Assembly: GCF_009932335.1 (NCBI RefSeq)
Contig: NZ_BLJF01000001.1
Location: forward strand, 3,410,001-3,474,000
DNA from: Pseudomonas asiatica
Lineage (GTDB): Bacteria > Pseudomonadota > Gammaproteobacteria > Pseudomonadales > Pseudomonadaceae
DNA: 64,000 bases
Direction: 5' to 3'
The stretch's first letter is position 1. Each line of letters begins with the position of its first letter. Of this stretch, positions 54,883-63,900 are shown in pieces. A program made the translations under genes and the position numbers. The notes under the pieces were generated by a model. The model was not told the DNA's origin, made no database searches, and saw only the letters and a list, made by a program, of their open reading frames with translations.

Positions 54883-56715
54883 ATGCTGTACCGCCGTTTC
54901 GAGCAGTTGATCGATATCTTCCGCGACGCGCCCAGCGAGTCGCCACCCGGCCAGGTCTGGCCGTTCTACCTGTACTACCTGCGCCAGGTGTGGCCAAGTT
55001 TTGTCGCCCTGCTGGTGGTGGGCCTGGTCGCCTCGCTGATCGAGGTGGCGATGTTCAGCTACCTCAGCCGCATCATCGACCTGGCACAGGGCACGCCCAA
55101 TGCCAGTTTCTTCAGCGAACACAGCGGCGAACTGATCTGGATGCTGGTGGTGATCCTGCTGCTGCGCCCGGTGTTCTTCGGCCTGCACGACCTGCTGGTG
55201 CACCAGACCATCAACCCCGGCATGACCAGCCTGATCCGCTGGCAGAACCACACCTATGTACTCAAGCAGAGCCTGAACTTCTTCCAGAGCGACTTCGCCG
55301 GGCGCATCGCCCAGCGCATCATGCAGACCGGCAACTCACTGCGAGACTCTGCGGTGCAGGCGGTGGATGCGCTATGGCACGTGCTGATCTACGCCATCAC
55401 CTCGCTGGTGCTGTTCGCCGAGGCCGACTGGCGCCTGATGCTGCCGCTGCTGCTATGGATCGCCGGCTACATCGCCGCGCTGTTCTACTTCGTCCCCCGG
55501 GTGAAGGAGCGTTCGGTGATTTCCTCCGATGCCCGCTCCAAGCTGATGGGCCGCATCGTCGACGGCTACACCAACATCGCCACCCTCAAGCTGTTCGCCC
55601 ACACCGACTTCGAGCAGCAGTACGCGCGCGAAGCGATCCGCGAACAGACAGAGAAAACCCAGCTGGCCGCGCGCGTGGTCACCAGCATGGACGTGGTCAT
55701 CACCACCCTAAATGGCCTGCTGGTGGTCGCCACCACAGGCCTGGCGCTGTGGCTGTGGAGCCAGTCGCTGATCACCGTCGGCGCCATCGCCCTGGCCACC
55801 GGCCTGGTGATCCGCATCGTCAACATGTCGGGCTGGATCATGTGGGTGGTCAACGGCATCTTCGAGAACATCGGCATGGTCCAGGACGGCCTGCAGACCA
55901 TCGCCCAGCCGGTCACCGTCACCGACCGGCCCAACGCACCGGCGCTCAAGGTCAGCCGCGGTGCGGTGCGTTTCGATGATGTGGACTTCCATTACGGCAA
56001 GGCCGCCAACGTGATCGAAGGGCTCAGCCTGGACATACGCCCGGGCGAGAAGATCGGCCTGATCGGCCCGTCGGGGGCAGGCAAGTCGACCCTGGTCAAC
56101 CTGCTGCTGCGGCTGTATGACGTGCAGGGTGGGCGCATTCTCATCGACGGCCAGGACATTGCCGAGGTAAGCCAGGCCAGCCTGCGCGCGCAGATCGGCA
56201 TGATCACCCAGGACACCTCGCTGCTGCACCGCTCGATCCGTGACAACCTGCTGTATGGCCGCCCCGATGCCAGCGAGGCCGCGCTTCATGAAGCGGTGCG
56301 CCGGGCCCGCGCCGACGAGTTCATCCCGCAGCTGTCGGACGCTCAGGGGCGCACCGGTTTCGATGCCCATGTGGGCGAGCGCGGGGTCAAGCTGTCGGGC
56401 GGCCAGCGCCAGCGCATCGCCATTGCCCGGGTGCTGCTGAAGAATGCACCGATCCTGATCATGGACGAGGCCACTTCGGCGCTGGACTCGGAGGTAGAGG
56501 CAGCAATCCAGGAAAGCCTGGAGACGCTGATGCAGGGCAAGACGGTGATCGCGATTGCCCACCGGCTTTCCACCATCGCCCGGATGGACCGGCTGGTGGT
56601 GCTGGACAAGGGGCGGATTGTCGAGAGTGGCAGCCACAGTGAACTGCTGGAGCAGCAAGGCTTGTATGCCCGGTTGTGGCATCACCAGACCGGGGGGTTT
56701 GTCGGGGTCGACTGA
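54883..56715 (+). CDS. ABC transporter, fused permease and ATPase (MsbA-like)
   Basis: A 610-residue half-transporter. Six membrane helices at about 30-330 are followed by an ATPase domain with Walker A GPSGAGKST, signature LSGGQRQRI, Walker B LIMDEATSALD and H-loop AHRLST. It forms a homodimer that exports a lipid, peptide or drug; substrate unknown. ATG 54883 is 11 bases after AGGAG; a GTG at 54871 is possible. It is the last gene of a possible LysR-hydrolase-ppiA-ABC unit. Confidence 0.9.
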   Translation: MLYRRFEQLIDIFRDAPSESPPGQVWPFYLYYLRQVWPSFVALLVVGLVASLIEVAMFSYLSRIIDLAQGTPNASFFSEHSGELIWMLVVILLLRPVFFGLHDLLVHQTINPGMTSLIRWQNHTYVLKQSLNFFQSDFAGRIAQRIMQTGNSLRDSAVQAVDALWHVLIYAITSLVLFAEADWRLMLPLLLWIAGYIAALFYFVPRVKERSVISSDARSKLMGRIVDGYTNIATLKLFAHTDFEQQYAREAIREQTEKTQLAARVVTSMDVVITTLNGLLVVATTGLALWLWSQSLITVGAIALATGLVIRIVNMSGWIMWVVNGIFENIGMVQDGLQTIAQPVTVTDRPNAPALKVSRGAVRFDDVDFHYGKAANVIEGLSLDIRPGEKIGLIGPSGAGKSTLVNLLLRLYDVQGGRILIDGQDIAEVSQASLRAQIGMITQDTSLLHRSIRDNLLYGRPDASEAALHEAVRRARADEFIPQLSDAQGRTGFDAHVGERGVKLSGGQRQRIAIARVLLKNAPILIMDEATSALDSEVEAAIQESLETLMQGKTVIAIAHRLSTIARMDRLVVLDKGRIVESGSHSELLEQQGLYARLWHHQTGGFVGVD

Positions 56716-56718
56716 TTT

Positions 56719-56829
56719 CCTGTGCCGGCCTCTTCGCGGGCTCGCCCGCTCCCACAGGATCACCACATGCCTTGAAAACTGTGCCGTACCTGTGGGAGCG
56801 GGCAAGCCCGCGAAGAGGCCGGCACAGGC
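56719..56829. repeat. REP pair (GAGCGGGCAAGCCCGCGAAGAGGCC type)
   Basis: Inverted arms CCTGTGCCGGCCTCTTCGCG and CGCGAAGAGGCCGGCACAGG lie between convergent ABC and FemAB-like genes. Confidence 0.92.
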
Positions 56830-56841
56830 AATATGAATGGA

Positions 56842-57969
56842 TCAGTCCCGACGATAGGGCAACATCCCCCTGGCCTCCTCGGCATACGCCCGCACCCCTT
56901 CCCGTTCCTGCGCCAGAAAATCCTCCACCGCCCGCCGCAACCCCGGGTGCAGCAGGTAGTGCCACGACCGCGTCAGCACCGGCTCGAACCCTCGAATCAG
57001 CTTGTGCTCCCCCTGTGCCCCGGCATCGAAACGCTGCAGCCCTTCGGCAATGGCAAAGTCCATGCCCTGGTAGAAACAGGTTTCGAAGTGCAGCCGGTCG
57101 AACTCGTCCAGGCACCCCCAATAACGGCCAAACAGGCTGTCGCCCCCCACCAGGCTCAGGGCCATGGCCACATCACGGCCACCCTGCCGCGCCATCACCA
57201 CGCGCAACGCTTCGGGCATGCGCTCGGCAAGCAGGCTGAAGAACTCGCGTGTCAGGTAGGGCGCACGGCGGCGCACCGCGTAGGTATTGGCGTAGCAGCG
57301 ATAGACGAAATCCCACTGCGCCTCATCCAGTTCATCTCCACGGTACCAGCGGAACTCGATACCGTGCCCGGCCACCTGTTCACGCTCCTTGCGCATCTGC
57401 TTGCGCTTGCGCGAACTCAGGCTGTCGAGAAAATCCTGAAAGTCACGATAGCCATGGTTGCGCCAATGAAACTGGCAGCCCAGGCGCTCCATCCAGCCCG
57501 GCAGGCCGGCCAGCTGCTCGTCCAGCGCCGGCTCGGTGAAATTGATGTGCGCGCCAGACAGCCCGCCCTTGGCCAGGTACTCCGGCAAAGCCTGCAGCAC
57601 CAGCAGGCCATCGGCTGGGTCGGCGGCGAGCAGGCGCGGGCCGCTGACCGGGCTGAACGGCACGGCACCGAGCAGCTTGGGGTAGTAGGCAATGCCGGCC
57701 CGCTCACAGGCATCGGCCCAGCCATGGTCGAACACGTACTCGCCAAACGAGTGCCATTTGCGGTACGCCGGCAGCAGCGCCCGTACCCGCCCGTCACGTT
57801 CCAGCACCAGGTGCTCGGCGGCCCAGCCGGTGTTGCGCGCCACGCTGCCGCTGTCCTCCATGGCGCTGAGAAACGCATGGCGTAGAAACGGTTGGCCAGC
57901 GGGCACCAGGGCATCCCAGGTGGCCGCCGGAAGATCACGCAAATGAGCAAGGCTGTACAGGCTGGTCAC
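56842..57969 (-). CDS. FemAB-like / GNAT-fold acyltransferase (DUF482)
   Basis: A 375-residue protein of the FemAB-like DUF482 family with a double GNAT fold. Conserved stretches: GQPFLRHAFLSAMEDSGSV, LSSRKRKQMRKEREQV and FETCFYQGMDFAI. Some members are annotated as peptidoglycan-linked, but the acceptor substrate is not known. GTG 57969 is preferred; a TTG at 58026 would add 19 residues. It is divergent from the porin gene. Confidence 0.82.
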   Translation of the reverse strand: MTSLYSLAHLRDLPAATWDALVPAGQPFLRHAFLSAMEDSGSVARNTGWAAEHLVLERDGRVRALLPAYRKWHSFGEYVFDHGWADACERAGIAYYPKLLGAVPFSPVSGPRLLAADPADGLLVLQALPEYLAKGGLSGAHINFTEPALDEQLAGLPGWMERLGCQFHWRNHGYRDFQDFLDSLSSRKRKQMRKEREQVAGHGIEFRWYRGDELDEAQWDFVYRCYANTYAVRRRAPYLTREFFSLLAERMPEALRVVMARQGGRDVAMALSLVGGDSLFGRYWGCLDEFDRLHFETCFYQGMDFAIAEGLQRFDAGAQGEHKLIRGFEPVLTRSWHYLLHPGLRRAVEDFLAQEREGVRAYAEEARGMLPYRRD

Positions 57970-58231
57970 GGTTTCGGCTCGCTGTTTCAAGGTACCCAGT
58001 ATCCCCAAGGAAGGCCCGCCACTCAAATCACGATAGCCGGGACAGATCCTTTTATTCTCAATTACTTAACCGCAGTGCCACCAATTCGACATTAATCTGT
58101 CATTCGCCCCCGCAATACTTGCGCCTGTTTTCCGGAACCCCAGAACCTGTCTATTCAGGCCCTTTCCGAAGACATGCCAACACAGGGGCGGGCGCTTGAG
58201 CCTCCCCATCTTATTCAACAGGGAGAACCTT

Positions 58232-59476
58232 ATGCGTCTTGTTTCTACACTTACCGGAGTGAGCCTCACCGGCATGATGCTGGCTCTGAGTACTCCGGCC
58301 AGTGCAGCTGTCGACGCCAAGCTGCTCGAAATGCTCCGCGCCAATGGCTCGATCAACCAGGCGCAGTACAACGAACTGCAGGCGGACCTGGCTCAAGAAA
58401 CCAAGGAAAAGGCCGCTCAGAAAGCTCAGTCCGAACGGATGAGCTCCTTTGAACAGAAAGTGGCATGGGCCGCCAAGACCCAGGTCAAGGGTGATGTGCG
58501 CCTGCGTTACGAAGACGTCAACGTCGACGACCCGAACAGCAGCAGCGGCAACCAGGACCGCCAGCGCGTGCGTGCCCGTGTCGGCTTCTACAGCGAAATC
58601 AACCCGCAGGTCGACGCGGGCATCCGTATCGCCACCGGCAGCAGTGCCGACCGCCGTTCGACCAACCAGAGCTTCGACAACTACTTCGACAAGAAGTCGC
58701 TGTGGGTCGACCAGGCCTACCTCGACTGGCACCCGACTGCAGTTCCCAACCTGCACCTGATTGGCGGCAAGATGGCGCAGCCATGGGTGAGCATGGGCGA
58801 CATCATCTGGGACAGCGACATCAACCCGGAAGGCGTGGCAGCCACCTACAAGACCGACCTGGGCGGGGCCGAGGTGTTCGCCAGCGCCGGTCAGTACACC
58901 CTCAAGGACAACGTAGATGGCGACGGCGTGCAATACAAGCATGACGCACAGGTCTATCACGGCCAGTTGGGCGCCAAATTCGCCCCGGCAGACGTGCTCA
59001 AGCTGACCGTAGGTGCCAGTATCTATGGCTACGACAACGACAAGGAAGCCACCATCCTGCAGTCGTTCGGCAACACCACCAACGAGTTCAACCTCGTGGA
59101 AGGCTTCGGCCAGCTGGACTTCACCGGCTTTGCCATCCCGCTCTCTGCTTACGGTCAGTATGTGAAAAACACCGAAAGCACCGATGGCGAAGACCAGGCC
59201 TGGTTGGCGGGCCTGAAAACCAAGGTCGGCGCCTGGAGCCTGGACTACAACTACCGCGACGTGCAGCGTAACGCCGTGGTCAGCCTGTTCACCGACTCTG
59301 ACTTTGGCAACGGCTTCACCGGTTCGCGCGGGCACAAGTTCAAGGTCGGATATGAAATCGACAAGAACTTCTCCCTGGGCGCTGCCTACCTGATGGCCAA
59401 GACCGACCTGTCGCAGTTGCCCAACAGCGATGCCGATGTAGATACCCTGCAGGTAGACCTGGAAGCCAAGTTCTAA
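58232..59476 (+). CDS. Outer membrane porin (Porin_5-like family)
   Basis: A 414-residue protein with a signal peptide ending at ASA (residue 26). A coiled segment (LAQETKEKAAQKAQSERM) follows, and then alternating beta strands with turns rich in Asp, Gly and Asn; the end is VDLEAKF, with a terminal Phe as expected for outer membrane barrels. The mature part is acidic. It resembles the Porin_5 (PF16930) type of putative porin in pseudomonads. Specificity unknown. ATG follows GGGAGAACCTT. Confidence 0.87.
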   Translation: MRLVSTLTGVSLTGMMLALSTPASAAVDAKLLEMLRANGSINQAQYNELQADLAQETKEKAAQKAQSERMSSFEQKVAWAAKTQVKGDVRLRYEDVNVDDPNSSSGNQDRQRVRARVGFYSEINPQVDAGIRIATGSSADRRSTNQSFDNYFDKKSLWVDQAYLDWHPTAVPNLHLIGGKMAQPWVSMGDIIWDSDINPEGVAATYKTDLGGAEVFASAGQYTLKDNVDGDGVQYKHDAQVYHGQLGAKFAPADVLKLTVGASIYGYDNDKEATILQSFGNTTNEFNLVEGFGQLDFTGFAIPLSAYGQYVKNTESTDGEDQAWLAGLKTKVGAWSLDYNYRDVQRNAVVSLFTDSDFGNGFTGSRGHKFKVGYEIDKNFSLGAAYLMAKTDLSQLPNSDADVDTLQVDLEAKF

Positions 59477-59499
59477 GCGAAACCCTGCACTGCTTCACC

Positions 59500-59545
59500 T
59501 GAAGCGGGAAATGCCGACCCCATCCGGCATTTCCCGCTTTTTTTG
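59500..59545 (+). terminator. Porin gene terminator
   Basis: The stem AGCGGGAAATGCCG/CGGCATTTCCCGCT is followed by TTTTTTTG, about 25 bases after the porin stop. Confidence 0.93.
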
Positions 59546-59559
59546 CCTGTGAAATTGCA

Positions 59560-59684
59560 GGGGGCTGCCATGCAGCCCATTCGCAGCACAAGGCTGCTCC
59601 TACAGGGGAATGCGAACCCTGCAACCGGCGCGTTCTCCTGTAGGAGCAGCCTTGTGCTGCGAATGGGCCGCAAAGCGGCCCCGA
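59560..59684. repeat. REP pair (GTAGGAGCAGCC type, extended)
   Basis: Inverted arms GCAGCACAAGGCTGCTCCTA and GTAGGAGCAGCCTTGTGCTG are flanked by GGGGCTGC and GCGGCCCC. It lies between convergent porin and KAS III genes. Confidence 0.9.
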
Positions 59685-59697
59685 TATTTCGAAGCAA

Positions 59698-60819
59698 TCA
59701 GCGCTTGCGCAGGATCACGCTACCAATCGAATACCCCGCACCAAACGAGCTCAACACCCCCAGCGAGCCCTTGGCCAAGTCGTCCTGGTACAGGTGGAAG
59801 GCAATCACCGACCCCGCCGAACTGGTGTTGGCATAGCGATCGAGAATCACCGGTGCATCCTCTTCGGCCACTTCACGCCCCAGCAGCTTCTTGACGATCA
59901 GGTGGTTCATGCTGAGGTTGGCCTGGTGCAGCCAGAAGCGTTTCACATCGCTTGGTTGCAGCCCGTTTTCCTGCAGGTGCTCACCGATCAGCTCGGCCAC
60001 CTTCGGGCACACCTCGCGGAACACCTTGCGGCCTTCCTGGATGAACAGCTTGTCCGCCGCGCCCTCGCCCTCTTCCGCCGCGCGGTTGAGGAAGCCGAAG
60101 TTGTTACGGATGTTGTTGGAGAACTCGGTCCACAGCTTGCTGCTGACGATGTCGAACTGGTGCGCCGAGGTGGCCTTGTCGGCACGCTCGAGCAATACCG
60201 CAGTGGCAGCATCACCAAAGATGAAATGGCTGTCGCGGTCACGGAAGTTCAGGTGGCCAGTGCACACCTCCGGGTTGACCATCAGCACCGCGCGCGCCTG
60301 GCCCAGGGCCACGCTGTTGGCGGCGGTCTGGATGCCGAAAGTGGCCGACGAGCAGGCCACGTTCATGTCGAAGGCAAAGCCCTGGATGCCCAGCGCCTGC
60401 TGCACTTCGATGGCAATGGCCGGGTACGGGCGCTGCAGGTTGGAGCAGGCGACGATCACCCCGTCGACATCGGCCGCCGTGCGACCGGCGCGCTCCAGGG
60501 CCTGGCGGGCGGCGGCCACGGCCATTTCGCAGAGCACCGAAGGTTCGTCGTTGGAGCGCTCGGGCAGACGCGGTTTCATGCGCTGCGGGTCGAGAATGCC
60601 GGCCTTGTCCATGACGAAGCGGCTCTTGATGCCCGAGGCCTTTTCGATGAACGCCGCATCGGACAGCGGCGCCGCCTCGACTTCACCGCGCTCGATGGCG
60701 GCGGCGTTGTCCTGGTTGAACTGCTGCGACCAGGTGTTGAAGGACGCCACCAGTTCTTCGTTGGAAATGCTCTGGGCCGGGGTGTACAGGCCGGTGCCGC
60801 TGATCACGACGTTATGCAC
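59698..60819 (-). CDS. Beta-ketoacyl-ACP synthase III, PA3286-like
   Basis: A 373-residue KAS III enzyme. The catalytic triad is visible: Cys156 in NVACSSATF, His298 in FWLHQANLSM and Asn331 in YANTSSAG. It resembles P. aeruginosa PA3286, which condenses a medium-chain acyl-CoA from beta-oxidation with malonyl-ACP to shunt it into fatty acid synthesis. GTG 60819 with AGAGGAACGACC upstream is the start; an in-frame upstream codon at 60837 is less likely. A perfect palindrome at 60882-60897 may be its operator. Confidence 0.88.
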   Translation of the reverse strand: MHNVVISGTGLYTPAQSISNEELVASFNTWSQQFNQDNAAAIERGEVEAAPLSDAAFIEKASGIKSRFVMDKAGILDPQRMKPRLPERSNDEPSVLCEMAVAAARQALERAGRTAADVDGVIVACSNLQRPYPAIAIEVQQALGIQGFAFDMNVACSSATFGIQTAANSVALGQARAVLMVNPEVCTGHLNFRDRDSHFIFGDAATAVLLERADKATSAHQFDIVSSKLWTEFSNNIRNNFGFLNRAAEEGEGAADKLFIQEGRKVFREVCPKVAELIGEHLQENGLQPSDVKRFWLHQANLSMNHLIVKKLLGREVAEEDAPVILDRYANTSSAGSVIAFHLYQDDLAKGSLGVLSSFGAGYSIGSVILRKR

Positions 60820-60881
60820 GGTCGTTCCTCTGGTCAAAGGCCATCGCCACGGGGCGCTGGCTGGGAAACATGACAGGTTAA

Positions 60882-60897
60882 TGGCACTTTAGTGCCA
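60882..60897. promoter_or_regulatory. Perfect palindrome upstream of the KAS III gene
   Basis: TGGCACT-TT-AGTGCCA is a perfect inverted repeat with 7-base arms and a 2-base centre, 63-78 bp upstream of the GTG start. It is typical in size for a TetR- or GntR-type operator. Confidence 0.55.
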
Positions 60898-60917
60898 ATT
60901 TAAAGGCGAGGGCTGCG

Positions 60918-60947
60918 CCCGCGAAGGGCCGCAAAGCGGCCCCAAAT
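60918..60947 (-). terminator. Probable hrpA terminator or REP half
   Basis: On the minus strand, GGGGCCGC-TTT-GCGGCCC forms a strong stem about 30 bases after the hrpA stop. It is followed by TTCGCGGG, so the T-run is short. It also resembles the outer part of nearby REP elements. Confidence 0.5.
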
Positions 60948-60976
60948 TGCATCAATATTGCCACAACTGTGGAAGT

Positions 60977-63900
60977 TTAGCCTTCCACCTGGCTCCATTG
61001 CTTGCTCAATCGCTTGTCGGAAATCGGCACCTTGGTCCCCAACTGCTGGGCAAACAGCGAAACCCGATATTCCTCCAGCCACCAGCGGTACACCGTCAGT
61101 TGCTCATCACGCTTGCCTTCCTGGGCATGCTTGTCGGCACGTGCCTTGTACTGCGCCCACAGGTTGGCCAGCTCACCGCTCCACACCCGGTCCTTCTGCA
61201 CCTGCGAACCCAGCTTCTCCAGGCGCAGCTCCACCGCCTTGAGGTAACGCGGCAGCTCCTTGAACCAGGCCCCGGGGGTTTCACGCACGAAGCCTGGGTA
61301 CACCAGGTTGCCGAGCTGTTGCTTGATGTCGTTAAGCGCCACTGCCTGGCTCAGGTCGATCTTGCCCTTGAAGCGCTTCTGCAGCCCATGCCACAGCTTC
61401 AGCACTTCCAGGGTCTGCCGTGCCAGGCGCTCGGCATGCTCGGCCCAGCTGCCGCGCTTGCGCTCGGCCAGGCCAGCCAGGGCCGCACCATCGCGTGGCA
61501 GCGGCTGTTCGCCTTCAAGGATGCAGCTGTCCAGGCTGGCCAGCAGAATGTCCTCGACCAGCGCCTCGACCCGGCCCATTTCACGGTACAGCAGGCCCAG
61601 CTCGGTCAGCCCCGGCAGCTTGCCGCGCAGGTACTTGGCCGGTTCGGCCAACTGCTGCAGCAACAGGCGCTGCAAAGCGCGGCGGTGCTGGAACTCGGCC
61701 TCGGCCTGGGTCGAGAAACGCCCTTCGCGCACGGTGCCGCCCTCTTCCACCAGTGCCGGGTACACGGTCATCGACAGGCCGGCAATTTTCTGCTGCGCGG
61801 TCTGCTTAACCTCGCTGAAAGCCTTGGCCTGCACCGGCTGCTCGCTCTTGGCGTCACGCGGCACGGCCAACGCTGCCTGGCTGGCTGCAGCAAAGCGTGC
61901 GGTCAGCTCGGCCAGGTCGCGGCCTTCACCCAGAAACTTGCCCTGGCCATCGACAACCTCGATGTTCATGCGCAGGTGGCCTTCGACCAGGTTGACCGAC
62001 TCGTCCCATGCCTCGTCGGGCACACGGGCGCCGGTCATGCGCAGCAGTTCCTGGCCCAGGGCCTGCGGCAATGCGCCCTGGCCGAAGGTCATGCGCGCCA
62101 GAGAGGCCTTGACGAAGTCCGGCACCGGCACAAAGTTCTTGCGCAGCGCCCTGGGCAGGTTGCGCACCAGCGCCACGCACTTGGCTTCCAGCAGGCCGGG
62201 CACAAGCCATTCCAGGCGCTCGCCCGGCAAGCTCGGCAGCAGCGGCGCTGGTACCCGCACGGTCACGCCATCGCGGGGGTGCCCGGGCTCGAAGTGGTAA
62301 CTCAGCGGCAGGCGCAGCTCGCCCACCTGCAAGCTGTCGGGGTACTGCGCGGCGGTGACTTCGCTGGCCTCGCGGGCCAGCACGTCTTCCTCGCGCATGA
62401 TCAGCAGGTTGGCGTCCTTCTGGCTGCCCATGCGGTACCAGCTGTCGAAGGTCGCCGTCTGGTGGATTTCCGCCGGCAGACGCGCTTCGTAGAAGGCATA
62501 CAGCGTCTCTTCGTCGGCCAGGATGTCACGGCGGCGGGCCTTGGCCTCCAGCTCGTCGAGCTCCTCCAGCAGGCGCTTGTTGGCCGCCAGGCACTTGGCC
62601 CGCGACTGGATTTCGCCACCCACCAGGCCTTCGCGGATGAACAGCTCGCGCGATGTGACCGGGTCGATCGGGCCGAAATGCACCGGCCGACGGCCGACCA
62701 GGATCAGGCCGTACAGAGTGATCTGCTCGTAGGCCACCACCTGCCCGCGCTTCTTCTCCCAATGCGGTTCGAAGTGGTTCTTCTTGACCAGGTGGCCGGC
62801 CAACGGCTCGATCCAGTCCGGCTCGATCCTGGCCACCATGCGTGCGTACAGCTTGGTGGTTTCGACCAGTTCGGCCGCCATCACCCACTGCGGGCGCTTG
62901 CGCCCCAGGCCCGACGACGGGTGCACCCAGAAGCGCCGCTGACGGGCGCCCTGGTAGTCGCCCTCTTCGGTCTTCTGGCCGATCTGGCTGAGCAGGCCAC
63001 TGAGAATGGCCTTGTGCATTTTCGGGTAGTCGGACGGGTCCTTGTTTACCGTCAACTGCAGGTCACGGCAGATCAGCGCCAGCTGGCGATGGGCATCGCG
63101 CCATTCGCGCAGGCGCAGGTAGTTCAGGAAGTTTTTGCGGCACCAGTTGCGCAGCGGGTTGGCGGTCAGCGCCTGGCGCTGTTCCTCGAAGCCACGCCAC
63201 AGGTTGACCAACGCGGCGAAGTCGGAATCCACGTCCTTCCATTGTGCGTGCGCCTGATCGGCGGCCTGCTGGCGCTCTGGCGGGCGTTCGCGCGGGTCTT
63301 GCACCGACAGCGCACTGGTGACGATCAGCACTTCCTGCAGGCTGCCCAGGCGGGCGCCTTCGAGCAGCATGCGGCCCAGCCGCGGGTCGATCGGCAGGCG
63401 CGCCAGTTGGCGACCGATCGGCGTCAGCTGGTTTTCGCGGTTGACCGCCGACAGCTCCTGCAGCAGGTTGAAACCATCGCTGATGGCCTTGCCATCCGGC
63501 GGCTCGATGAACGGGAAGGCGTCGATTGCGCCCAGGCGCAGGTGCAGCATCTGCAGGATCACTGCCGCCAGGTTGGTGCGCAGGATCTCCGGGTCGGTGA
63601 ACGCCGGCCGGCTGTTGAAATCCTCTTCGCTGTACAGGCGAACGCAGATACCCGGCTCGACCCGGCCACAGCGACCCTTGCGCTGGTTGGCACTGGCCTG
63701 CGACACTGCCTCGATGGGCAGGCGCTGCACCTTGGCGCGGTAGCTGTAGCGGCTGATGCGCGCGGTACCGGTGTCGATCACGTAGCGGATGCCCGGCACG
63801 GTCAGCGAGGTTTCCGCGACGTTGGTGGCCAGCACCACACGGCGCCCGGTGTGTGGCTGGAAGATGCGCTGCTGCTCGGCCGGCGACAGGCGCGCGTACA

